From positions 3,906,001 through 3,970,000 of the forward strand of contig NZ_CP139558.1 in the NCBI RefSeq assembly GCF_034262375.1: DNA of 64,000 nucleotides, given 5' to 3'. Positions within the stretch are counted from its first letter, which is position 1, and every line of letters starts with the position of its first letter. The notes beneath the pieces are model-generated. The model searched no databases, was not told where the DNA came from, and saw only the letters and a list, made by a program, of their open reading frames with translations. A program made the translations under genes and the position numbers. Positions 43,791 to 52,822 of this stretch are shown piece by piece. Source of the stretch: Mucilaginibacter sabulilitoris. GTDB lineage: Bacteria; Bacteroidota; Bacteroidia; Sphingobacteriales; Sphingobacteriaceae.

Positions 43791-45914
43791 ATGAAAAAAA
43801 ATATCAGTTTAGTATTACTGTTTATTATTGTTGGTCTTCGGGTTTTTAGTCAGGCTCCCCCCAAACCTTATGGCCCTTTACCAACCCAGGGACAGCTTAA
43901 CTGGCAGGAAATGGGTATGTATTGTCTTATACATTACGGCCTTGATACCTATACCAATAAAGAATGGGGCGATGGGAGTGAAGACCCCAAATTACTAAAT
44001 CCATCACAGTTTAGCGCCATGCAGATAGTTGCCGCAGCCAAAGCCGGTGGCTTTAAAGGGGTAGTAGTGGTGGCAAAGCATCACGATGGCTTTTGCCTTT
44101 GGCCAACTAAAACTACTGATCATAACATTTCCCATAGCCCGTATAAAAATGGCAAAGGTGATATGCTGCGGGAATACCGCGAAGCCTGCGATAAATTAGG
44201 AATGAAGCTGGGCGTTTATTGCTCACCCTGGGACAGGAATAATGCAAACTATGGCACCCCTGAATATGTAAACACATACCGTGAGCAGTTAAAAGAACTT
44301 TATACTAACTACGGGCCGTTATTTATGTCATGGCACGATGGCGCCAACGGTGGCGACGGCTATTATGGGGGCAAGCGTGAAGTGCGTAAAATTGACCGCT
44401 CTACCTATTATGGCTGGCCAACTACCTGGGGAATTACACGCAAGCTGCAGCCCAATGCGGTTATATTTGGCGATGTTGGCCCCGATGTGCGCTGGGTAGG
44501 TAACGAAGAAGGTCATGCCGGCGAAACCAGTTGGGCTACTTATACCCCACATGCGCCGGATGAAGGCAAAGAGCCGGCTAACGGGTATGTAAAAGATTAC
44601 GAGGGTACAGAAGGCACCCGCGGCGGTAAATATTGGATGCCTGCCGAATGCGATGTGTCATTGAGGCCTGGATGGTTTTACCACGAAGCACAAAATAGTG
44701 GCGTTAAATCGCCCTATACTTTGCTTGACCTATATTATAAAAGTGTAGGCCGTGGAGCAGCCCTTGACCTCGGTTTATCACCCGATCCACGTGGTATACT
44801 TAATGAGATAGATGTAAAATCATTAACAGAATTTGGCAACCTGTTAAAGCAAATATTTGCTGTTAATATGGCAAAAGGCGCAACCGTTACGGCCAGCAAT
44901 GTTCGCGGAAGTAATAAAGCCAAATATGGGCCACAGTTTTTGCTTGACAATGACCGTTACAGCTATTGGGCTACTGACGATAAAGTAACCAACCCGCAAC
45001 TGGTATTAGATATGCACACGCCGAAAGTGTTTAACGTAATAAGGCTGCGCGAAAATATTAAGTTAGGGCAACGTATCGATTCTGTAGCTGTTGATGCTTT
45101 TATAAATAATAAATGGCAGCAAATAGCAACGGCAACCAGTATTGGAGGTAACAGGCTTATCCGCTTAACTCAAAACGTTACCGCAAGTAAACTAAGGCTC
45201 CGTATTACCGGTTCGCCGGTGGCAATTGCGTTAAGTGATTTTGGTATCTATAAAGAGCCTGTACACTTATCGGCGCCAATTATTACCCGTAATAAAAATG
45301 GTGAAGTGGTTATAGGTACAGAGGCTCCTGTAAATGCTATACATTATACCTTAGGTGGCAGCGAGCCTACTATAAAATCACCGGTTTATGATAAACCCAT
45401 ATTGATTGGCAATGGGAAAACAGTAAAAGCGCGCGCGTTTGAAAATGCAAGTCTTTCAAGTGAAATTACCACGCATCAGTTTGGCATAAGCCCTAAAGAC
45501 TGGACAATTATCGATGCTTCGGGTACAGATGGTGATGGAAAAAGGGCAGAGAATGCAATTGATGAGATTTCAAAAAGCTTTTTCAGTACACTTAAACATA
45601 ATCAGGATACCATCGCCTTTCCCCAGCAAATAACCGTAGATATGGGTAAAGTGCAGGAAATAAAAGCATTTTCGTATTTGCCAAGGCAGGATAAGCAAGC
45701 CGAAGGAACAGTTGACCGTTATAATTATTATATAAGCAATGATGGTAAAGATTGGACGAAAGCTGCTTCGGGCGAGTTTTCAAATATAAAATCGAACCCT
45801 ATTGAACAAATGGTAACATTGCCCCAGGTGGTTAATGCAAGGTATTTTAGGTTTGAGGCGGTACATGTAATTGCAGGCAACGGTATTACTGTGGCCGAAT
45901 TAAGCGTTTATTAA
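43791..45914 (+). CDS. secreted GH29 alpha-L-fucosidase with F5/8C domains
   Basis: 707 residues, signal peptide ending VFSQA. The catalytic part (about 30-350) has MYCLIHYGLDTYT, VVAKHHDGFCLWP and FMSWHDGANG, with D183 the likely nucleophile; it is a different GH29 branch from the first fucosidase. Two discoidin-like (F5/8 type C, CBM32-like) regions, about 355-490 and 565-705, flank a chitobiase-like segment. The B-branch type enzymes prefer alpha-1,3/1,4-fucose, so the two fucosidases could split linkages between them (inference). Nine bases after the GH20 gene. Confidence 0.92.
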   Translation: MKKNISLVLLFIIVGLRVFSQAPPKPYGPLPTQGQLNWQEMGMYCLIHYGLDTYTNKEWGDGSEDPKLLNPSQFSAMQIVAAAKAGGFKGVVVVAKHHDGFCLWPTKTTDHNISHSPYKNGKGDMLREYREACDKLGMKLGVYCSPWDRNNANYGTPEYVNTYREQLKELYTNYGPLFMSWHDGANGGDGYYGGKREVRKIDRSTYYGWPTTWGITRKLQPNAVIFGDVGPDVRWVGNEEGHAGETSWATYTPHAPDEGKEPANGYVKDYEGTEGTRGGKYWMPAECDVSLRPGWFYHEAQNSGVKSPYTLLDLYYKSVGRGAALDLGLSPDPRGILNEIDVKSLTEFGNLLKQIFAVNMAKGATVTASNVRGSNKAKYGPQFLLDNDRYSYWATDDKVTNPQLVLDMHTPKVFNVIRLRENIKLGQRIDSVAVDAFINNKWQQIATATSIGGNRLIRLTQNVTASKLRLRITGSPVAIALSDFGIYKEPVHLSAPIITRNKNGEVVIGTEAPVNAIHYTLGGSEPTIKSPVYDKPILIGNGKTVKARAFENASLSSEITTHQFGISPKDWTIIDASGTDGDGKRAENAIDEISKSFFSTLKHNQDTIAFPQQITVDMGKVQEIKAFSYLPRQDKQAEGTVDRYNYYISNDGKDWTKAASGEFSNIKSNPIEQMVTLPQVVNARYFRFEAVHVIAGNGITVAELSVY

Positions 45915-45988
45915 TAAACTATTAAGAGTACAGGTGTATGTTTGAAAAGAAATTATAAACCTCAGTACTATTTTCTATAAAATCACAA

Positions 45989-48265
45989 ATGAAAAAACAA
46001 ATTTGTTTAGCCGGATTGCTGGCACTATTTAGTTTAAACTCCTTTAGCCAGTCGCATCGGTCAAGCCCTTTAAAGAAAGTTGCCGGCTTAACCCAATATG
46101 TTGACCCATATATCGGTACAGGTTTTCATGGGCACGTTTTTGTTGGGGCCAGCGTGCCTTTCGGCGCGGTACAATTAGGCCCAACCAATATATCTCAGGG
46201 CTGGGACTGGTGTTCAGGTTATCATATATCTGATTCAACTATTATAGGTTTTCAGCATACTCACTTAAGCGGTACCGGTATTGGCGATTTGGGCGATATT
46301 TCATTTATGCCCACAACTGGTGCGGTAAAAGTTACAAAGGGCACTATAAAAGACCTGCAAAGTGGTTATACCTCACTGTTCAGCCACAAAGATGAAGTAG
46401 TGAAACCGGGCTATTATAAAGTAAAGCTAAAACGTTACGATATTGGTGTGGAGCTTACTGCCAGCACAAGGGTAGGAATGCACAAATATACTTTCCCGGC
46501 ATCGAATGATGCGCATATTGTGATTGACCTGCAGGAAGGCATTGGCTGGGACAGGCCGATGGAAACCTACATTAAACAGGTTGGTAAGAACACCATTTGT
46601 GGTTACCGCTTTTCAAAAGGTTGGGCAGTTGACCAGCGTATTTATTTTACCGCTGTTTTCTCTAAACCCATCAAAACATTTGCTGTGTATGACAGCACCG
46701 CAAGCGCTACCGGCACTGAATTAAAAGGGCGTAAAGTAAAAGGTGTGATTAGTTTCAGCACCACTAAAGGCGAAGTGGTTTACGCCAAAGTGGGTATATC
46801 GCCGGTAAGTGCAGAAAATGCCATGCTGAACATTAAAACTGAAATACCGGGCTGGGATTTTGATAAAGTAGTTGCCGATGCTGACAAAGCCTGGAATACG
46901 CAGCTTCAAAAAATCACCATTAAAGCCGATTCACTGTCGCAGATGAAAAAGTTTTATACGGCTTTTTATCATACTATGATAGCACCGTCAGTATTTAATG
47001 ACGTTAACGGCGAATATTGGGGAACTGATAAAAAGGTTCATAAAAATCAAGGATTCAATAATGTAACCACTTTTTCTTTATGGGATACTTACAGGGCAAA
47101 TAATCCACTGTCAACTATCGTTCATCCTGAGCATACGAATGATATGATCAACTCCATGCTGGCAATTTATCAACAGCAGGGAAGCCTTCCGGTTTGGCAT
47201 TTAATGGCTAATGAAACCAATTGTATGGTTGGCTATAGTGCCGTACCTGTGGTAGCCGATGCTTTATTAAAAGGCTATAAAGGGTTTGATGCTAACCTTG
47301 CCTATGAAGCCATGAAAACCACAGCTATGCAGGATGCACGTGGCATTAAGTTCGTAAAGAAATTAGGCTATATTCCGGCCGATAGCACCGCTGAGTCTGT
47401 TTCTATGGGTATGGAATACGCTATTGACGATTGGTGTATTGCGCAGGTAGCAAAAAAGCTGGGTAAGCAGGATGATTATGCTTATTTCAGCAAGCGCGGT
47501 CAGTACTATAAAAACTATTATGACCCTAAAGCCGGCTTTATGCGGGGCCGTTTGTCCGAAACTGCATGGCGCACGCCTTACAGCCCTTTTATTTCCATAC
47601 ATGAGCACGGCGATTTTACCGAAGGAAACGGCTGGCAATATACTTTCCTTGTTCCGCAGGATGTGGAAGGACTGATCAGCCTTTTAGGTGGACAGGAAAA
47701 ATTTAACACCAAACTCGATTCGTTGTTTATAGCCCAGGGCGATATGGGTAAATTTAAATCGAACGATATATCGGGTTTAATAGGACAGTATGCACATGGT
47801 AACGAACCAAGCCATCCTATGACTTATTTTTATGCTTATTCTGGCCAGCCATGGAAAACTGCTGAAAAGGTAAGATACATTTTAAATGATTTTTATACCG
47901 ACAAAACCGATGGTATCATTGGTAACGAAGACGTAGGCCAGATGTCGGCCTGGTATGTGTTGTCGGCGCTTGGTTTTTACTCAGTTAACCCGGCAAATGG
48001 CTTGTACGTTTTTGGCAGCCCGGTTATTAACGAGGCAACCCTGAAACTGCAAGGCAACAAAACATTCCATGTTGTAGTGAAGAATAACGGGCCGCAAAAC
48101 AAATACATCAACGCCATGCAGCTGAATGGCAAAACTTATAATAAAACATATTTCGCGCACACGGATATTATCAATGGCGGCGAATTGGTGATAACAATGG
48201 GCGATAAACCCGGAACTGTTTGGGGAGTTGGTGATGCCAATAAAGCTGTATCAGAATTGAAGTAA
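45989..48265 (+). CDS. secreted GH92 alpha-mannosidase
   Basis: 758 residues with a signal peptide (ending SFSQS). GH92 signatures: QYVDPYIGTGFHGHVFVGAS at the start, FQHTHLSGTG, TFSLWDTYR, HGNEPSHPMTYFY and NEDVGQMSAWYVLSALGFY, the calcium-dependent inverting exo-mannosidase family. It trims alpha-mannose, commonly alpha-1,2 but also other linkages, from N-glycans or mannans. Last gene of the operon, followed at once by the palindromic repeat that holds the IS110 element. Confidence 0.95.
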   Translation: MKKQICLAGLLALFSLNSFSQSHRSSPLKKVAGLTQYVDPYIGTGFHGHVFVGASVPFGAVQLGPTNISQGWDWCSGYHISDSTIIGFQHTHLSGTGIGDLGDISFMPTTGAVKVTKGTIKDLQSGYTSLFSHKDEVVKPGYYKVKLKRYDIGVELTASTRVGMHKYTFPASNDAHIVIDLQEGIGWDRPMETYIKQVGKNTICGYRFSKGWAVDQRIYFTAVFSKPIKTFAVYDSTASATGTELKGRKVKGVISFSTTKGEVVYAKVGISPVSAENAMLNIKTEIPGWDFDKVVADADKAWNTQLQKITIKADSLSQMKKFYTAFYHTMIAPSVFNDVNGEYWGTDKKVHKNQGFNNVTTFSLWDTYRANNPLSTIVHPEHTNDMINSMLAIYQQQGSLPVWHLMANETNCMVGYSAVPVVADALLKGYKGFDANLAYEAMKTTAMQDARGIKFVKKLGYIPADSTAESVSMGMEYAIDDWCIAQVAKKLGKQDDYAYFSKRGQYYKNYYDPKAGFMRGRLSETAWRTPYSPFISIHEHGDFTEGNGWQYTFLVPQDVEGLISLLGGQEKFNTKLDSLFIAQGDMGKFKSNDISGLIGQYAHGNEPSHPMTYFYAYSGQPWKTAEKVRYILNDFYTDKTDGIIGNEDVGQMSAWYVLSALGFYSVNPANGLYVFGSPVINEATLKLQGNKTFHVVVKNNGPQNKYINAMQLNGKTYNKTYFAHTDIINGGELVITMGDKPGTVWGVGDANKAVSELK

Positions 48266-48277
48266 GGGTTTTAAACC

Positions 48278-48347
48278 TGTCATCCTGAGCGCAGCGAAGG
48301 ATCTATTAGGCGATATGCAAATTCGTGAGTAGATTCTTCGCTGCGCT
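48278..48347. repeat. palindromic intergenic repeat, split by an insertion (left part)
   Basis: Left arm 48278-48304 begins TGTCATCCTGAGCGCAGC. Its partner arm starts AGATTCTTCGCTGCGCT at 48331-48347 and is cut there by the IS; the last ten bases CAGAATGACA are found at 49886-49895. Rejoined, the arms are 27 bp with two mismatches and a 26-base loop. It resembles the scattered REP-like hairpins of Bacteroidota genomes. Confidence 0.85.
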
Positions 48348-48364
48348 ACCCATGACATAATAAT

Positions 48365-49663
48365 TTAAGCAGGCACAAGTTCCATATTTAATTCAAGGGC
48401 GAGTCTTTCTAATCGCCTTTGTTTCTGTTCTTTAAGAATGTTCTCATACGAGTGAAGGCCCTTCTCTACAAAGTCGGCGCCTTTTACGATTAAACGCCAG
48501 TATTGAGCAGCCAGTTTTCTGGCTGTAGCTTTAATAGCTATCGCGGGGCCTTTTCTACCCCTTAATCTTCTTGCAAATGAACCCCAGCCGATATACTTGC
48601 TGTTCAATAATCCATGGGCCATCTGTTTGAATATTTGCCCAACGGTCGGCTTACCCTTGCTTTTACTTTTGTTTTTCTTTCCAGAACGGTCATGCCCCGG
48701 CGATAAACCAAGCCAACTGGTGAAATGTTTTTCACTTGGCCATCGGCTAAGATCCGAACCTACCTCTGTGTATAACTGTAACCAGTTGTAATCTGTAATA
48801 CCCGGGAGTTTGGTCGCGTCTTTACCATCAAATATTTTCAACAAGTGATCCCCCAGATTATCGATATTAGGTTTGTTGTGACGGATCGCTTTGCGTTTCC
48901 CGCCGCTTATTCCCGGCGGTAGGCTCTTGTCCCTGTTGATCCGCTGTAAAACACGATCAATCTGACTGTCGCATTCCTGTATCTGACCCTGATAAAAACC
49001 ATAGCCCTTATAGGCCTGACCCAAGGCAAAAAGCCCCTGGGCTGTATAATGGCCCTGCAAGGCCTTCAATAGTTCTTCTCCTTTATTCTCCCTGATCTTT
49101 TTATGGCACAGTGAAAACAACTTAGCAGGATCACGCTCACCCTGCAGTATCGCATCGATCAACGCCATGCCGCTTACTCCATGGACCTGGCTTAATACCT
49201 CCGGCAAACGGATATTCATTTCTATCAGTGCCTTCTGCATGTGTTGAACATGCATGGCCGCACTCCGAAGGTGATCCTCCCGAAGACGCTGATAACTACG
49301 CAATTCTTTGATATGCCCCTCTGAAACATAACAGCGGTTCAGTAAACCATAGCTATGCAACTGCTGTATCCACTGGCAATCCTTTACATCTGTTTTTCTG
49401 CCTGGTAACTGCCGTGTCTGCCGACCGTCAACAAGCCACACATCTAATCCCGCATCCAAAAGAATATCATAAAGCACATACCAGTAAACTCCTGTCGCTT
49501 CCATGGCTACCGTACTTACTTTATGCTCCAATAAATAATGCTTAAGTGATACCAGATCACTGGTGAAAGTTTCAAACGAACGAACCGGCTGACCTTCAAG
49601 CCCCACGAATAGCTTACGGGCGCCTATATCTATGCCCGCTGCATGAAAATGCATCTTTTTCAT
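48365..49663 (-). CDS. IS110-family DEDD transposase
   Basis: 432 residues, intact. RuvC-like N-terminal domain with the DEDD tetrad D12 (GIDIG), E55 (AMEATG), D92 and D95 (GRKTDVKD). A central coiled region follows, then the C-terminal Transposase_20-type domain (about 280-400) with LPGITDYNWLQLYTEVG and WLGLSPG, in which the serine would be the second catalytic residue. IS110 enzymes recombine through circular intermediates and, in recent work, are guided by an element-encoded bridge RNA. No frameshift or stop, so it could be active. Confidence 0.95.
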   Translation of the reverse strand: MKKMHFHAAGIDIGARKLFVGLEGQPVRSFETFTSDLVSLKHYLLEHKVSTVAMEATGVYWYVLYDILLDAGLDVWLVDGRQTRQLPGRKTDVKDCQWIQQLHSYGLLNRCYVSEGHIKELRSYQRLREDHLRSAAMHVQHMQKALIEMNIRLPEVLSQVHGVSGMALIDAILQGERDPAKLFSLCHKKIRENKGEELLKALQGHYTAQGLFALGQAYKGYGFYQGQIQECDSQIDRVLQRINRDKSLPPGISGGKRKAIRHNKPNIDNLGDHLLKIFDGKDATKLPGITDYNWLQLYTEVGSDLSRWPSEKHFTSWLGLSPGHDRSGKKNKSKSKGKPTVGQIFKQMAHGLLNSKYIGWGSFARRLRGRKGPAIAIKATARKLAAQYWRLIVKGADFVEKGLHSYENILKEQKQRRLERLALELNMELVPA

Positions 49664-49885
49664 CCTTATATCCTTTTTTAAGAAGCCGTGCCTGAAGGAG
49701 TTTAAAGAAAAGACAGGCTACCCATCGGACAAATCACTCTTGTAAGGATCGTACCATACCTTCAGACTCTATACTTCAGAACCATACTCAGCAACAGGCA
49801 ATAAGCACTATAACTTGATCGGACACACTGCACGGCTCAGCAAAGCTATGTCATTTCTCCTTCAGAGGCCAAGGATTTAATCACT
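49664..49885 (-). ncRNA. candidate IS110 bridge-RNA region
   Basis: Non-coding end upstream of the transposase, where IS110-group elements encode their bridge RNA. It contains CTACCCAT (49718-49725), identical to the left terminus at 48346-48353, and AATCACT (49732-49738), identical to the right terminus at 49879-49885, only six bases apart. This is what a donor-recognition loop could look like. I could not fold it or identify a convincing target guide, so limits and structure are open. Confidence 0.5.
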
Positions 49886-49904
49886 CAGAATGACATTTTT
49901 TATT

Positions 49905-51455
49905 TTACTTTTTACTCTGATAAAGCTGATTAAAAAAAAAACTCAAACCATACTTTGCCGATTTCCATTTTTGGTCCAGATCCGCAGGTGCGGGGCCGGG
50001 GCTTTGAGCAAAGTTGCCGGTTATAATGTCCAGATCTCCATCGCCATCAACATCGGCGGCTTCTAATGTTAATGTTTTAACAGGTACCTCGCTCTTTAAG
50101 GTATAGGGTTTAAAATTAAACTTATCCTTGTCTGTATTTTCCAGATAGACGAATGATTCATCAACCAGTTTATCAAACGCAGGGAAAAACGCCGTGGCGG
50201 CAAAGTCAATATCGCCATCTTTGTCAAAATCTTCTGCCAATACCCGGGTTACTCCGTACATAGGGTAAAAGAATTTATCCTTAAAAACATCATTGCCCTG
50301 GTTAATATGGAGACGGATGCCATGAAAAGCTTTCAGGATGTTGGAGTAATCAGCATTATCACCATGTACGGTTACAATATCTGTAAGGCCGTCATTATTA
50401 TAATCAACCAGAACCATGTCGGTTGTGCCGTAATCAGGCGGAAAGCGTAAAACCCGTTTAGCTTTAAATTTTAGTTTATCTTTCTGATAAAAGATCCATA
50501 CGCTTTCATCTCCCTGCGAAAACATGGCCACAATATCTTTCCTGCCATCACCATCCATATCCTTTATATAACACTTAATAGCACCCGCAAGAGGCATTAA
50601 TACTTGTTCATTGTACTTGCCGGCCCTGGTCTTTTTAAATAGCGACAGCGAGCCTGTTTTATTGCCGAAATTACAAACCACCACTTCCGGTACACCATCA
50701 TTATCCAAATCTTCTATCTCGGTGTGTACCGGGCGATGTAATTCAGTAATTAATGGTGAACTGATGCTATCCTTCAATAACGAATAAGAACCAGTGCTTA
50801 GTTCTGTGGGGTATAGTTTTCCTATTTCTGTGAAGTAAGTATCGCTTTTATAAAAGTTAAAATCAACTACCGGGCTGTTAGTGCTGATAACTTTGGTAAT
50901 GCCCTTATCAAATTGCCATTGATAAACCTTTTTGTAGAAATTGCCTATCCAAAGGGTTTTAGTAGCTGTATTATACTCCAAACCGGTTATCAGGGAAGGT
51001 GCCTGGTTGTCTATTTGAATATCCTGCCGTATAAACTGTTTCAAAGGATTGTCGCGCGTTAAACGTTGTTGATCAAAACTGACAGTATCCGGTGCATTGC
51101 TCAGAATGTAATTGACAATTTTACCATATTCTTCATTAGTTAAAATGGGTTCATCAGGAATAATATTATGTTTCTTAACAATAGCTCTTTCTTCATCTGA
51201 GAGTCCTCGTAACGGATCATAATTGGGATAAATGATACCCATTCGGCTGGCCATGATGGGCAGTACATGGTTTTGCCATATTTCTTTTGTAAGCCCGGCG
51301 GGATCAGGCTCCATGTGGCAGGTGGTGCAGTACCTTACAAAAAGCGCCTTTCCATCATCGGCCAGGCGCGGGGTTTGCCGTGTGGTGAACGAGTTTAAGC
51401 AAATAACCGCGGTTAAAACAAAAAGCCCCGATAAAACTAAGGTCCTTAAATTCAT
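49905..51455 (-). CDS. cytochrome c - VCBS repeat secreted protein
   Basis: 516 residues with a signal peptide/anchor (about 1-25). A c-type heme site CTTCH (C43, C46, H47) with MEP just after and a distal GKIVNYILSN helix form a small cytochrome domain (about 33-120). About six FG-GAP/VCBS-type repeats follow, with calcium-loop motifs such as DLDNDGVPEVV, DMDGDGRKDIV, DYNNDGLTDIV, DFDKDGDIDFA and DVDGDGDLDII. The combination suggests a periplasmic or surface redox protein on a beta-propeller scaffold; no reaction can be named. Last gene of the minus-strand set that starts with the second SusC. Confidence 0.85.
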   Translation of the reverse strand: MNLRTLVLSGLFVLTAVICLNSFTTRQTPRLADDGKALFVRYCTTCHMEPDPAGLTKEIWQNHVLPIMASRMGIIYPNYDPLRGLSDEERAIVKKHNIIPDEPILTNEEYGKIVNYILSNAPDTVSFDQQRLTRDNPLKQFIRQDIQIDNQAPSLITGLEYNTATKTLWIGNFYKKVYQWQFDKGITKVISTNSPVVDFNFYKSDTYFTEIGKLYPTELSTGSYSLLKDSISSPLITELHRPVHTEIEDLDNDGVPEVVVCNFGNKTGSLSLFKKTRAGKYNEQVLMPLAGAIKCYIKDMDGDGRKDIVAMFSQGDESVWIFYQKDKLKFKAKRVLRFPPDYGTTDMVLVDYNNDGLTDIVTVHGDNADYSNILKAFHGIRLHINQGNDVFKDKFFYPMYGVTRVLAEDFDKDGDIDFAATAFFPAFDKLVDESFVYLENTDKDKFNFKPYTLKSEVPVKTLTLEAADVDGDGDLDIITGNFAQSPGPAPADLDQKWKSAKYGLSFFFNQLYQSKK

Positions 51456-51484
51456 AAGCTGATTGTTTATCCTGATTATTTAGA

Positions 51485-52822
51485 CTATTTATTTTGCCGG
51501 GTTATTTTTGCCGCCTTGATTTTTTCAATAACCTTATCTGCTACCAATCGGCCTTGTTTATTACCAAAAACTATAGCGTCTTTAAAATGAATACCGCCAT
51601 AAAACCTGGATATAGATGCCTCTTCGGCTGCTTCGATGAATGATTTAAAGTTTCGTGGGCCTACACCATACGGAATCTCTGAATCATCGGTATAAGCAAA
51701 ATTATCACCTAACAGGTAAGTTAAAACTCCTGCCGAAGCATTGGATAATACCGCATGGCCGCTGGGATACTCAGGGAACGGCGGTGTTTGCAAATAGGGT
51801 ACCCAGGTAATATCAATGTATTTATTGATGTATGTTTCGGGTCGTATACCATTGCTGCGATATTTTTCGTCCCAGCAGCTTATAAAAGCATCCATGAGGG
51901 TTATGGCTTCAATGGTTAGTACGGTAACGGATTTGTCAAAGCTCAAACCTGCTTTTTTTGAAACAATGCCCGCAATGTTCATCCAGTGCCCGCCCGGACT
52001 TATTTTTTTAAAACCGATCATCATATGACCTGATGTAGTTACCGCGAAAGGGTTACAATCCCAAAAGTTGGCTATAGTAACTTGTTCCATGGGCGGATTT
52101 TTAGAAACCGTATAAACCTCGTAAGCTTGCTTATAAAACTCACTGGCAGTATCTGTACTGAATGGTGCAGGCCTCACCGGTACAAATTCGTTAGACGAAT
52201 CTATAAGCATAGGCCTGATGGTTTTCCAGTTGGGCTCAACAGCTTCCATATAAGTAGGAGGGGTTGGATACCAGTTTTTGCCACCTTTTAAAGGTGTATA
52301 TCGCAATTTGCCGCTTAACCTGTTGTAGTTATCGCCTTTTGAATATTTAATCACCTTAGCGGTCATTTCGGTTGCCGCGGCGATTGATTGTTTAATAATT
52401 TCGTCGTCAATTTTATTTGCTTTTAACAGGGCAATGTATTTGTCCTGGTCAGGCTGTAGCATAAAACCCGATGGCAGCATTTGTTTGCCGGTTTCCAGCA
52501 TGCAATAAATAGCAGCAATCTGGTAATTGTATTTTCCTTTTTCGATGCTGATTTGATTGTCTTCTTTATAACTTTTAACAAAATCGGCCAGCGGAATAAT
52601 ATCTTTATTATTTAAAGCCGTAAGGTTATAGGCCCCCAGCATAACGTAGTTGTAATAACGGGCGGCAGCGGGTGGGTTTACCACGTCATGTATCATTACT
52701 ACGGATATAGCATTGATAGCCTTGTCGAGTTGTAAATAGTCAGGCAAGGGCTTTTTGGTTTTTTGAGCATAGCCGCCTGTACTACATAGTATCAATAAAA
52801 AAAAGAGTATGTTTTTTATCAT
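51485..52822 (-). CDS. vanadium-dependent haloperoxidase/PAP2-type protein
   Basis: 445 residues with a signal peptide (ending GYAQK). The C-terminal half carries the acid phosphatase/vanadium haloperoxidase motifs: FPEYPSGHAVLSN, then ASISRFYGGIHFKDA, with the expected arginine and histidines for vanadate or phosphate. The N-terminal half is all-helical as in VCPO-like proteins of Bacteroidetes. Activity could be phosphatase or haloperoxidase; sequence reading does not decide. Its ATG overlaps the stop of the CRTAC1-like gene by one base (TAATG). Confidence 0.85.
   Translation of the reverse strand: MIKNILFFLLILCSTGGYAQKTKKPLPDYLQLDKAINAISVVMIHDVVNPPAAARYYNYVMLGAYNLTALNNKDIIPLADFVKSYKEDNQISIEKGKYNYQIAAIYCMLETGKQMLPSGFMLQPDQDKYIALLKANKIDDEIIKQSIAAATEMTAKVIKYSKGDNYNRLSGKLRYTPLKGGKNWYPTPPTYMEAVEPNWKTIRPMLIDSSNEFVPVRPAPFSTDTASEFYKQAYEVYTVSKNPPMEQVTIANFWDCNPFAVTTSGHMMIGFKKISPGGHWMNIAGIVSKKAGLSFDKSVTVLTIEAITLMDAFISCWDEKYRSNGIRPETYINKYIDITWVPYLQTPPFPEYPSGHAVLSNASAGVLTYLLGDNFAYTDDSEIPYGVGPRNFKSFIEAAEEASISRFYGGIHFKDAIVFGNKQGRLVADKVIEKIKAAKITRQNK

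Larger units (their letters stand above)
48346..49885 (-). mobile_element. IS110-family insertion sequence
   Basis: About 1538 bp of element plus a shared CT dinucleotide at both edges (48346-48347 and 49884-49885), deduced because removing it restores the palindromic repeat exactly. One transposase gene on the minus strand leaves only 17 bp at its 3' side and about 220 bp at its 5' side. No true terminal inverted repeats, but ATGACATA at 48352-48359 is inverted as TATGTCAT at 49847-49854. Target-site duplication is absent apart from CT, as expected for the family. Confidence 0.88.

Noticed and set aside
49664..49885. Target guide in the IS110 non-coding end
   Set aside because: Short matches such as CTGAGC to the target sequence are six bases or less and occur several times, so they are not evidence.
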